DNA from: Hyphomicrobiales bacterium
Lineage (GTDB): Bacteria > Pseudomonadota > Alphaproteobacteria > Rhizobiales > Methyloligellaceae
Assembly (NCBI GenBank): GCA_021775525.1
Contig: JAJFHQ010000057.1
Location: 1-38,151, forward strand
Length of the DNA: 38,151 nt
Reading direction: 5' to 3'
Of this stretch, positions 27,554 through 35,188 are shown piece after piece. The translations under genes were made by a program, and so were the position numbers. Each line of letters begins with the position of its first letter. The stretch's first letter is position 1. The notes beneath the pieces are model-generated. The model was not told the origin of the DNA, ran no database searches, and worked only from the letters and a program-made list of their open reading frames with translations.

Positions 27554-28846
27554 ATGAAAAAATTATCCTTCACCCTAGCCCTTACGGCGCTCTGCCTTGG
27601 CGCGCAACCTGTCGTGGCGGAAACCGGCAGTTCCATTGCGCTCATACTTGATGCGTCGGGCTCCATGAATGGCAAACTCAAGGACGGCACGGTAAAGATC
27701 AATGCCGCCAAAAAAGCGGTCGGAGACGTGGTTTCAAGGCTTCCCAAGGATGCGCGACTGTCCTTCAGGGCCTATGGCCACCAGTCGCATCGATCAAAAA
27801 AAGACTGCAAGGACACGCAGCTTCTGGTGGACTTTGCACCCTCAGGTGAAGCGAGTACTCCCGTTACGGAAAAGATGAAACCGCTCAAAGCGCAAGGTTA
27901 CACGCCGATATCTTATGTACTGGAGCTGGCAGCCAAGGACGTGGCGGGCGAGGGTGCGCAGCACCGCTCCTTAGTGCTTGTCTCTGATGGCAAGGAAACC
28001 TGTGATGGCGACCCCTGCGCGGTGGCCAAGGCCCTGGCGGAGGCAGATGCCAAACTAGTGGTGCACACCATCGGTTTTGGCGTTGATGCAGCCACGAAAT
28101 ACCAGCTCCAGTGTATCGCCAAGGCGGCGCGCGGAAAATATTTCGATGCCTCCAGTGCGGATGAACTTGCTGGTGCCTTAAACACGGCTGCAGCCGAACC
28201 TGCTCCCAAGACCGAAAAAATGGTCATTAAGAAGAAGAAGGTGGTTCTGGGCACGCTGCGCATCAACCACCTGGAGAAATTCCACATTCAGCACAAGGTG
28301 CTCGATGCAGAAACGGGCGAGAAGGTGGACTGGATCGGCGAGAAGAAGAACCCGATCCAGCTCAAGCCCGGCATCTACAACGTCACCTTCAGCAAGGATG
28401 TGTGGAAGAGCGTGGTTGTCGAGGGCGGCAAGGAGACCGTGCTTGAGCCCGGTGTGCTGAAGTTCACACGCGCGTCCGGATCGGGTCATCATATCCTTGA
28501 CGCGGAAACGGCTGAGAAACGTGCCTATGCGCATTCGGGATCAACCCGTGTGGCTCTGATCCCCTCCACCTACACGATTACTTTTGGCAAGGCTGAATGG
28601 CCCAATATCGAGATCAAGCCGGGCCAGGTTACTGTTCTCAAACCGGGCAAGCTGGTGCTGAAAGACAGTGAGAAACTCAAGCATCGTAAAATCCACACGC
28701 AGGCAGGCAGCTATGCCGGATATGTGGACAGCCACAACAATGAGCGGCTATTGCCCCCCGGCAAATACGCCCTGGATATCGGAGACGGAGAGAGAGCCGA
28801 ATTCGAGATCAAGGAAGGCGCCGACATGGAGGTCGTACTCCAGTAG
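27554..28846 (+). CDS. Secreted von Willebrand factor A protein with three C-terminal repeat domains
   Basis: A 430-residue exported protein. The start MKKLSFTLALTALCLG at 27554 is supported by GGAGG about ten bases upstream and by the signal peptide it creates (1-22, ending VVA); the frame is open further upstream but would hide it. The VWA domain (about 26-195) has an intact metal-ion-dependent adhesion motif DASGSM (33-38), and SDGKETCDGDPC later supplies further MIDAS-loop residues plus cysteines. Residues from about 230 to the end form three related units of about 65 residues, each ending PG(I/T/K)Y followed by a (V/I)xxG..(T/V)VL strand, a PEGA or Ig-like beta fold. It probably binds a partner by metal-dependent adhesion in the periplasm. 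On the opposite strand to engB/yidC. Confidence 0.82.
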   Translation: MKKLSFTLALTALCLGAQPVVAETGSSIALILDASGSMNGKLKDGTVKINAAKKAVGDVVSRLPKDARLSFRAYGHQSHRSKKDCKDTQLLVDFAPSGEASTPVTEKMKPLKAQGYTPISYVLELAAKDVAGEGAQHRSLVLVSDGKETCDGDPCAVAKALAEADAKLVVHTIGFGVDAATKYQLQCIAKAARGKYFDASSADELAGALNTAAAEPAPKTEKMVIKKKKVVLGTLRINHLEKFHIQHKVLDAETGEKVDWIGEKKNPIQLKPGIYNVTFSKDVWKSVVVEGGKETVLEPGVLKFTRASGSGHHILDAETAEKRAYAHSGSTRVALIPSTYTITFGKAEWPNIEIKPGQVTVLKPGKLVLKDSEKLKHRKIHTQAGSYAGYVDSHNNERLLPPGKYALDIGDGERAEFEIKEGADMEVVLQ

Positions 28847-28866
28847 GCGCAAGCCGCTCCATCTGG

Positions 28867-28901
28867 CAGGCCGTACCCTCACTTCCGGGTGCGGCCTGTT
28901 T
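28867..28901. terminator. Bidirectional hairpin terminator between convergent genes
   Basis: CAGGCCG (28867-28873) pairs exactly with CGGCCTG (28892-28898), and the stem extends inward through ACCC/GGGT to a 12-pair stem with an eight-base loop; TTT follows on the plus side. It lies between the stops of the VWA and VOC genes. Confidence 0.7.
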
Positions 28902-28905
28902 GCGT

Positions 28906-29556
28906 TCAGTCCAGTGTGACGAGTCCGTTTGGAGACTGGATGTCCGCAAGCAGACCAGCCGCGTTATTTTCACTCGCCTGGTCTACCTGCGCAAGGTGTT
29001 CCGCCCCGATTGCCGCCAGCGCCGCAGTCAGTTTTTCAGGAGCATTGTGGCTTATTTTGAGAGTTTCAAACCGGCAGCCAAGATCAGCCATCCCCGCTGC
29101 GGGGCCAACAAAGTCTGGCCACTCAATCAGGGTGGGGAAAAGACCGTCCTCCGGCATGGTTCCGTTCTTAGAGATCGTGATGTTCCACACCCGGTCTCCG
29201 CGCCGTCCTTCTTCTACCTGTCCGGGGGATATGGGGGATGCAGTGACAGCCTTCGCAATACCATCGGTGCGCACAACCCATGTATGGAGGCGCGGACGTT
29301 CCGCGATGCGGGCCTGAACTCTCGTGTCATCGAGATTGAACCAGCGCGGGCGCTGCGGTTCGGGGGCGTCCGAGTCGATGGCGATGATTTCCAGAAAAGC
29401 GCCGCGGCCCAATTGCATCAGGCAATTGTGGGTGCCCATCAGCGGATGCTTGCCGCCTTCGGGCACGCGCACTCCCAGTCTCTCTTCAACATATGAGACA
29501 CCGGCCTCCAGAGTGCCGGCGGCAATGACGAGATGGTCGAGTTCGCAGCGTGGCAT
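28906..29556 (-). CDS. VOC-superfamily (glyoxalase-like) protein
   Basis: A 216-residue protein of the glyoxalase-like type (VOC fold, similar to the Glyoxalase_3 group). Starts MPRCELDHLVIAAGTLEAGVSYVEERLGV, where the ELDHLV strand supplies a metal-ligand-like His and GGKHPLMGTHNCLMQLG and FLEIIAID follow, with the usual Glu. Function within this group is not established; possible roles are ring-cleavage, isomerase or glyoxalase-type chemistry. It sits 12 bases beyond the start of the following yidC stop, on the same strand, so it may be co-transcribed from the rpmH-rnpA-yidC unit. Confidence 0.75.
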   Translation of the reverse strand: MPRCELDHLVIAAGTLEAGVSYVEERLGVRVPEGGKHPLMGTHNCLMQLGRGAFLEIIAIDSDAPEPQRPRWFNLDDTRVQARIAERPRLHTWVVRTDGIAKAVTASPISPGQVEEGRRGDRVWNITISKNGTMPEDGLFPTLIEWPDFVGPAAGMADLGCRFETLKISHNAPEKLTAALAAIGAEHLAQVDQASENNAAGLLADIQSPNGLVTLD

Positions 29557-29568
29557 GGCTGGACCGGG

Positions 29569-31416
29569 TCAGGTTTTGCGGCCCTTGCCCTTTTTCTTGA
29601 TGCCCATATTCTCAAACAGAGTAATGGGAACGCCCTGGGTCTTCATGATGTAGGACTGCTGGAGAACGGAAAGTGTGTTGTTCCAGGCCCAGTAGATCAC
29701 GAGACCGGCCGGGAAGGGAGCCAGCAGGAAGGTGAACATCACCGGCATCCATGTGAAAATCTGCTGCTGGATAGGGTCCGGGGGTGTCGGGTTGAGGCGC
29801 ATTTGTATGAACATGGTCACGCCCATGATGAGCGGCCAGATGCCGACCATCAGGAAGCCTGGTGGATCCCACGGGATCAGGCCGAACAGGTTGAACATGG
29901 TCGTGGGGTCGGGCGCGGAAAGGTCCTTGATCCAGCCATAGAAGGGCGCGTGGCGCATCTCGATGGTGACGAACAGCACCTTGTAGAGCGCGAAGAAAAT
30001 CGGAATTTGCACTAGGATCGGCAGGCAGCCTGATGCCGGGTTCACTTTTTCCTTTTTGTACAAATCCATTGTCGCCTGCTGCTGGCGCGTTTTATCGTCG
30101 GGATAGCGCTCCTTGATCTTGGCCATATCCGGGGCAAGCTTCTTCATCTTGCTCATCGACACGTAGGACTTGTTGGCGAGCGGGAACAGGGCCAGCTTGA
30201 TCAGAACCGTGACAATCAGGATGGCGATACCGAAATTGCCGACCATCTTGTTGAAAAAGTCGAGGGCGAAAAAAAGCGGTTTGGTCAGGAAGTAAAACCA
30301 GCCCCAGTCAATCAGGAGATCGAACCGGTCAATTTTGTGCTCCTCGCCTTCGGCGTCTACAACGTCGACTTCCTTGGCGCCCGCAAAGAGATTCCCTTGA
30401 ACACTCGCCTTGCCCCCGGACGGGATCTGCACGGCTGATCCCAGGTAGTCTGTCTGGAAGCGCTCCTTCGTGTTGACGACGTTTCCTGAGAAACGGCCCT
30501 GAAAAGGCGTGCGCTGGTCTGGTGCTATAACAGCGGCCCAGTACTTGTCGGTAATGCCGAGCCAGCCTCCCTTGACGTTCTTGAAGCTGGTGAGCTTGTC
30601 CTCGATCGCGTCTTCATAGTCGATTTCCTGCAGGTTTTCCTCCCCAAGAACACCAACCAGGCCTTCGTGGAGAATATAGAAACTCTGCACCTCGGGGCGG
30701 CCATGGCGCGACAGCAGCGCATAGGGAAACAGCGAGATACCGGCTCCCGTCTTATTCTCGACCTCTTGAACCACCGTGAACATGTAGCTCTCGTCCACCG
30801 ATATGGTGCGGCGGAAGGTCAGACCTTCGCCATTGTTCCACTTCAGTGTCACCGGATTGCCGGGTATCAGCTTCGAGCCGGACTCGATGCTCCATTTGGA
30901 TGCGGCCGATGGCAATTTGGGCGTGCTAGTGCCATCTCCAACCCAGCCATGTTCCGCGTAAAAAGCCTTGGCGCTTCCAGATGGCGAGAACAGCGTTACG
31001 GGAGGGCTCGAGGGATCGGCTGTGACCCGGTACTTGGTCATGACCAGATCGTCGATGCGCGCGCCGGTGAGCGAAAGCGAGCCTTTCAGCTTGGGTGTTT
31101 CAATGTCGAGGCGTTCGGATTTCGCCATGGCTGCCTTGCGGCTGCTACCAAGCGGTACGGGTGCAGCGGCGGGAACGCCAGCGGTGACGGCTTCGGGTGT
31201 GCTTGTCGGTTTGGGCGGTGCACCGTCAGCCGGAGTACTGGGAGCGGCGGAGGGCGCCTGCTGTCCGGGCGCGGCCGTCTTTTTCTGCTGTGCCTGTTGC
31301 TCTTGCAGCGCTTCGCGCTCGCGCGTCTTCGGCCCGTTGTAGAACGCCTGCCAGCCCAACAGCACGGCAATCGACAACACAATCGCCATAATGAAATTCT
31401 TGTTGTTTTCGTCCAT
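29569..31416 (-). CDS. yidC: Membrane protein insertase YidC
   Basis: Inserts and folds inner-membrane proteins, alone or with SecYEG. The 615-residue Gram-negative type: a first membrane helix (about 8-25, NFIMAIVLSIAVLLGWQAFY), an Ala/Pro/Thr-rich linker, a large periplasmic beta-sandwich domain (about 95-370), then the conserved core of five helices with KLALFPLANKSYVSMSKMKKLAPDM (the hydrophilic-groove positive residue is Lys rather than Arg) and NPASGCLPILVQIPIFFALYKVL. Ends in a Lys-rich KKKGKGRKT tail that can contact ribosomes. Follows rnpA by 32 bases; yidD, often between them, is absent. Confidence 0.97.
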   Translation of the reverse strand: MDENNKNFIMAIVLSIAVLLGWQAFYNGPKTREREALQEQQAQQKKTAAPGQQAPSAAPSTPADGAPPKPTSTPEAVTAGVPAAAPVPLGSSRKAAMAKSERLDIETPKLKGSLSLTGARIDDLVMTKYRVTADPSSPPVTLFSPSGSAKAFYAEHGWVGDGTSTPKLPSAASKWSIESGSKLIPGNPVTLKWNNGEGLTFRRTISVDESYMFTVVQEVENKTGAGISLFPYALLSRHGRPEVQSFYILHEGLVGVLGEENLQEIDYEDAIEDKLTSFKNVKGGWLGITDKYWAAVIAPDQRTPFQGRFSGNVVNTKERFQTDYLGSAVQIPSGGKASVQGNLFAGAKEVDVVDAEGEEHKIDRFDLLIDWGWFYFLTKPLFFALDFFNKMVGNFGIAILIVTVLIKLALFPLANKSYVSMSKMKKLAPDMAKIKERYPDDKTRQQQATMDLYKKEKVNPASGCLPILVQIPIFFALYKVLFVTIEMRHAPFYGWIKDLSAPDPTTMFNLFGLIPWDPPGFLMVGIWPLIMGVTMFIQMRLNPTPPDPIQQQIFTWMPVMFTFLLAPFPAGLVIYWAWNNTLSVLQQSYIMKTQGVPITLFENMGIKKKGKGRKT

Positions 31417-31448
31417 GAGATCGGTTCCGCACTACAAAGGGCTGAAAG

Positions 31449-31832
31449 TCAGGCCCGTGCCGGTTTATCCTTGTGAATGCCCTCAAGCGCCTGTCGCAGT
31501 TCCTTTTGAACATGTTCAAAGGGCTGCGACACCGCGCCGTGGCGGGCGATTACCACATAATCATAGCCTGGCCGAGCATGGGCGAGAGCCTCAAGACGGA
31601 CAGTTTCTTTCAGTCTGCGACGTGCGCGGTTGCGGGTAACGGCGTTGCCGAGCCGCTTTGTGGCGGTGAACCCAAAGCGGGTCGTGTTATCGCTTGGCAG
31701 TACGCCATCGGGTCGGTGCCGTGCCTGCAGCACGAGACTTCTTGAACGCCACACGTGCCCGTCACGAACGCGCAGGAATTCAGCGCGCTTCTTCAATCGG
31801 CCCAGTGGGATGAGTGGTTCGCTGGCCTGCAC
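31449..31832 (-). CDS. rnpA: Ribonuclease P protein component
   Basis: Protein subunit that helps the RNase P RNA process tRNA 5' ends. The 127 residues contain the RNA-binding signature TRNRARRRLKE (66-76) and the upstream FGFTATKRLGNAV strand. Start is GTG at 31832, 22 bases downstream of the rpmH stop, fitting the conserved rpmH-rnpA pair. The short C-terminal tail KDKPARA is not conserved. Confidence 0.95.
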   Translation of the reverse strand: MQASEPLIPLGRLKKRAEFLRVRDGHVWRSRSLVLQARHRPDGVLPSDNTTRFGFTATKRLGNAVTRNRARRRLKETVRLEALAHARPGYDYVVIARHGAVSQPFEHVQKELRQALEGIHKDKPARA

Positions 31833-31854
31833 GGGGTTGCTCGCGCGCCTCGGC

Positions 31855-31989
31855 TTAAGCCGAGAGGCTTTTGCGGCCCTTCGAGCGGCGCCGTGCCAGA
31901 ATTTTCATACCGTTCTTGGTTGCGCTGCGGGAGCGGTAACCGTGCCGCCTTTTGCGCACCAGAACGCTTGGTTGATATGTGCGTTTCAC
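31855..31989 (-). CDS. rpmH: 50S ribosomal protein L34
   Basis: A 44-residue very basic ribosomal protein. It begins at a GTG codon (31989) and reads [18 protein letters not shown] near the start and ends [10 protein letters not shown], matching L34 from end to end. First gene of the rpmH-rnpA-yidC operon, with a good promoter about 105 bases upstream. Confidence 0.98.
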   Translation of the reverse strand: MKRTYQPSVLVRKRRHGYRSRSATKNGMKILARRRSKGRKSLSA

Positions 31990-32094
31990 ACTTGAACTCC
32001 ATGTCGCTGCTGGCGAACCGCCGGACTGCCGTTATTGCCAGTGCCGTGGCGCTTCCACCGTGCGCCAAATGATGACAATCGAGGAATTGCGCCG

Positions 32095-32123
32095 CTTATA
32101 CGTTTGGGGCGGTTTTAAGTCAA
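32095..32123 (-). promoter_or_regulatory. Sigma70-type promoter for the rpmH-rnpA-yidC operon
   Basis: On the minus strand, TTGACT (32118-32123) and TATAAG (32095-32100) are separated by exactly 17 bases, near-consensus. Transcription would start around 32088, giving a leader of about 100 bases before rpmH. Confidence 0.75.
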
Positions 32124-32198
32124 TTGATCCGAGTGGCTATGTGTGGCGGGCGTTTCCCGCTTGGAGGCAGCGTCTCTCCTCCAGCCAGCTCCTCTCAT

Positions 32199-32507
32199 TC
32201 ATTCCCCGACAGGGGCACATTTGTTTTGCGATCCGCACCAATGTGTACAACATTCGACATCGGTTCCTGTCGTCGAGCAAGACTTGCCGTTCGATTTACA
32301 GCGTCTATGGGTCGCCAGGTGAAGAAGGTCTTTTCCATCGCTTAAAGGTATCTCGCTCCGATGCGGGGTTGTTGTACCGGAGACTTGCTGTGAATCGGTT
32401 TTCTGAGAGGGCAGCGAGACACCCGACCCCGTGCCAATTGATATAATGAGGAACCCTATGGCCAAGAATGCGAATAGTGCTGTAAGCGCTTTCATGGTCT
32501 TTATCAT
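32199..32507 (-). CDS. Small exported cysteine-rich protein, inhibitor-cystine-knot-like
   Basis: A 102-residue product from ATG 32507 (an in-frame ATG at 32495 would also keep the leader). Residues 1-27 are a hydrophobic signal or anchor (MIKTMKALTALFAFLAIGFL, then IIS), residues 28-67 a polar Ser/Thr/Gln-rich spacer with no cysteine, and residues 68-69 a dibasic RR. The last 33 residues hold all six cysteines of the protein (70, 77, 86, 87, 91, 97): C-x6-C-x8-CC-x3-C-x5-C. This is the framework of inhibitor cystine knots such as omega-conotoxins, and CKSNGKSC resembles their first loop. A periplasmic or secreted disulfide-bonded mini-protein is inferred; no target can be named. No strong ribosome site. 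GC is lower than in neighbours. No partner gene beside it; rpmH lies 209 bases downstream on the same strand. Confidence 0.6.
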   Translation of the reverse strand: MIKTMKALTALFAFLAIGFLIISIGTGSGVSLPSQKTDSQQVSGTTTPHRSEIPLSDGKDLLHLATHRRCKSNGKSCSTTGTDVECCTHWCGSQNKCAPVGE

Positions 32508-32905
32508 TGTTTCTATCCCACTTGGCGGAGATCGCCTGTTTGAGGTTTTGAGTAAGGGGTCATGAGACCCCCGCAATCCGCGACAGGGGAAGAGCCTAGC
32601 AGGGGTGAGCGGTATCGGTTAGCGAATAGTATGCCCTGAGTGGCTAGTGCTGAATCTAATCTGGCTCCACATCACAATCCGTTGAAATGCGGATCTGAAT
32701 GACATGTCATATCGTACTCATTGTCACGATCGTTCAATATTGCGGCTGCGGACTGGTTCTGTCCTATTGGCCAAAACGAAAAAACAGATACCTGAACAGA
32801 ATTTTCAGCCTTATGCCTTTCCTGGACTACGATAATGCTTAGGCGCTGAACGACAGAAAATAATGCTATAGAGTTCGGCGGGGACGCTTTTCAGGAGATG
32901 GCAAA
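32508..32905. other. Intergenic region with one possible small ORF
   Basis: About 400 AT-richer bases between the knottin-like gene and the TVP38 gene, which diverge here. Contents seen: a perfect six-pair hairpin GGGGTC-ATGA-GACCCC at 32556-32571 in the probable 5' leader of the cysteine-rich gene; a minus-strand TACTAT further upstream that could be a weak -10; the small frame 32699-32842; and a TATAGA near 32867 that could serve the TVP38 gene. No RNA gene recognised. Confidence 0.45.
32699..32842 (+). CDS. Possible small membrane protein, 47 aa (doubtful)
   Basis: An ATG frame of 47 codons with a hydrophobic N-terminus (HIVLIVTIVQYCGCGLVLSY) followed by a positive cluster PKRKNRYLNR, the layout of a single-pass small membrane protein. 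No good ribosome site precedes it, and the codon use is not like the neighbours. It may be chance or a remnant. Lies 63 bases before the TVP38 gene on the same strand. Confidence 0.22.
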   Translation: MTCHIVLIVTIVQYCGCGLVLSYWPKRKNRYLNRIFSLMPFLDYDNA

Positions 32906-33709
32906 GTGAGTGAGGTGGAAAAGGCCCGGCCAGATGGTGATGGTGGTGGCTGGGTCAAGCGGGTTCTGCCGCTGGTCATACTGGCAGGCATTGCCGCTCT
33001 TGTTGTCTCACAGGGTTGGCATAAATATCTCAGCTTGGAACATATCGCGGAAAACCGTGATCTGCTGAAAGCCTATATTACAGAGAACGCGCTTCTTTCC
33101 CTGCTTGTCTATATGGGCATCTATATTGTTGTCATTGCTCTGTCCCTGCCGGGCGGGGTGTTCCTGACACTCACTGGCGGCTTTCTATTTGGCTGGCTGA
33201 TCGGCGGACTGGCAACGGTGGTCGCGGCCACCATCGGCGCGACGATCATATTCCGCATTGCCAAGACATCATTCGGGGAACCGCTGGCCGCGCGCGCCGG
33301 GCCACGACTCGACAAGTTGCGGGCCGGGTTTCAGGACAGCGCGCTCAACTACCTGCTGTTTTTACGGCTGGTGCCGCTTTTCCCCTTCTGGCTGGTTAAC
33401 CTGGCGCCGGCGCTGCTCGGCGTCGGGCTCGGCACTTATGTGCTCGGTACCTTCTTCGGTATTATCCCCGGCACCTTTGCCTTTGCCTATGCCGGCGTTG
33501 GGCTGGACAGCGTGATTGAAGCGCAGCAGCAGGCCTATCAGAAATGTTTGCAAGGCCAACAGGCAGGTGGCGGTCAGACTTGCGAATTCACCCTCGATCC
33601 CGGCGCTCTGGTGACGCCTGAATTGTTGATTGCCTTTGCAGCGCTTGGCGTAGTTGCGCTGATCCCCGTAATATTGAAAAAATTTCGCAACACAACACCT
33701 AGCGCTTGA
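32906..33709 (+). CDS. TVP38/TMEM64 (SNARE-associated) family membrane protein
   Basis: A 267-residue polytopic inner-membrane protein of the DedA/VTT superfamily. The start is GTG at 32906, with AGGAG (32893-32897) upstream. After a short soluble N-terminus and a first helix (VLPLVILAGIAALVV), the core holds LPGGVFLTLTGGFLFGWLIGG, a re-entrant-loop signature, and RLVPLFPFWLVNLAPALLGV, then FGIIPGTFAFAYAGVGL. Eukaryotic relatives scramble lipids; bacterial DedA-type members affect envelope homeostasis. It is followed after 39 bases by a flavoprotein reductase, a pairing common in alphaproteobacteria and cyanobacteria as I recall. Confidence 0.9.
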   Translation: MSEVEKARPDGDGGGWVKRVLPLVILAGIAALVVSQGWHKYLSLEHIAENRDLLKAYITENALLSLLVYMGIYIVVIALSLPGGVFLTLTGGFLFGWLIGGLATVVAATIGATIIFRIAKTSFGEPLAARAGPRLDKLRAGFQDSALNYLLFLRLVPLFPFWLVNLAPALLGVGLGTYVLGTFFGIIPGTFAFAYAGVGLDSVIEAQQQAYQKCLQGQQAGGGQTCEFTLDPGALVTPELLIAFAALGVVALIPVILKKFRNTTPSA

Positions 33710-33748
33710 CCGGTCAGACACGGCCTAGCGGCGGAAGAGGAACCTATC

Positions 33749-35173
33749 ATGGCAGAGTTGCTTGAACCTGACATTTGCGTCATTGGCGCCGGATCCGGTG
33801 GATTGTCTGTGGCAGCGGCGGCGGCCCAGTTCGGAGTGGATGTCGTGCTCATTGAAAAGGGCAAGATGGGCGGCGATTGCCTGAACACGGGCTGCGTGCC
33901 CTCCAAGGCCATGATCGCGTCGGGAAAAGTTGCACAGACGATGCGCGATGCCGGCAAGTTCGGGATCGCGTCCGTGCGCCCGCGTATCGACCCGTCCAGC
34001 GTCCACGCTCATGTGCATGGCGTTATCGCCGCTATCGCGCCGCTGGATTCGGTTGAGCGGTTCACCGGTCTCGGCGTTCATGTAATCGATTCCGAGGGCT
34101 AGTTCACCGATCCTAAAACGGTCGTTGCTGGAGATTATGAAATCCGTGCTCGCCGGTTTGTCGTCGCCACAGGTTCCTCACCGGGGGTTCCGCCAATCCC
34201 GGGTCTGGACAAGGTGCCGTTCTTCACCAACGAGACCATCTTCGACAATACGAAAGCGCTCGACCACCTGATGGTCATCGGCGGCGGACCCATCGGCATG
34301 GAACTGGCGCAGGCGCACCGGCGCCTGGGCGTCAAGGTAACCGTGCTCGAGGCCTTTACACCGCTCGGCAAGGACGACCCGGAACTCACCGACATCGTTC
34401 TCAAGCAACTGGAATCAGAAGGCATCAAAATCCTCGCAGGCATCCGCATTGAGCGGATGGAGAAGACCCGCAATGGCGTGCGCGCGGTCATTTCGCAGAA
34501 TGGCAAGGAACGCGAGATCGAGGCTAGCCACTTGCTGGTTGCGGCTGGCCGCCAGCCCAATGTCGAGGGCATCGGTCTGGAAGAGGCGGGCATTGAGTTT
34601 GATCGCAAGGGCATCAAGGTGACGCGGGGGCTGAAAACAACGAACAAGCGCGTTTACGCCATTGGCGATATCGCGGGAGGGTTGCAATTCACCCACATGG
34701 CCAATTATCACGCCGGCATCGTCATCCGGAATGCCCTGTTCCGGCTGCCCGTGAAGGTGGACAGCTCGAACATTCCATGGGTGACCTACACCGAGCCTGA
34801 ACTGGCCCATGTGGGCATGACTGAGGAACAGGCACGCGAGAAGCATAAGGACATCCGCGTGCTGCGCTGGCCTTACATGGAAAATGACCGGGCACAGGCG
34901 GAGCATGCTACGCAAGGAATGATCAAGGTGATCACGGCAAAGCGCGGCCGTATCCTTGGCGCAACGATTGTGGGTGAACATGCGGGCGAGCTCATCCAGC
35001 TCTGGGTCATGGCCATGTCGAAGAAAATGAAAATTGGTGCAATCACTTCGATCGTGTTTGCCTATCCAACCCTGGCGGAGATCAGCAAACGTGCCGCTTA
35101 CCAATATTACGCACCGAGTTTGACGAACCCCAATATCCGCCGCATCATCGGCTGGCTGCGTATATTTGGGTAG
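33749..35173 (+). pseudogene. Flavoprotein disulfide oxidoreductase interrupted by an in-frame amber codon
   Basis: A mercuric-reductase/dihydrolipoamide-dehydrogenase-like enzyme. One continuous frame of 475 codons is interrupted only by TAG at 34100-34102 (codon 118). Before it: FAD site VIGAGSGGLS (11-20) and the redox pair CLNTGC (C44, C49). After it: ATGSSPG, the NAD-binding VIGGGPIGMELA with an acidic residue after the second strand (VLEAF), YAIGDIAGG, and the dimer domain ending YPTLAE, where the usual catalytic His is Tyr as in some MerA-like proteins. The codon sits where EG-x-FTDP relatives usually have Gln or Arg, so one C-to-T change from CAG would explain it. No good restart exists: a GTG at 34214 would give a piece without the FAD site. 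Either a recent pseudogene, a readthrough gene or a sequencing error. Confidence 0.8.
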
Positions 35174-35188
35174 CGAGTCAAAACGTAA

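Noticed and set aside
30667..31476. 269-codon plus-strand frame
   Set aside because: Antisense to yidC and its Ala/Pro linker.
31979..32446. 155-codon plus-strand frame over rpmH promoter and the cysteine-rich gene
   Set aside because: It overlaps the rpmH promoter and start and runs antisense to the cysteine-rich frame; the product has no coherent domain or signal.
34100..34102. Pyrrolysine or other recoding at the amber codon
   Set aside because: No pyl genes or recoding element visible, and the family has no known amber site here; mutation or error is simpler.
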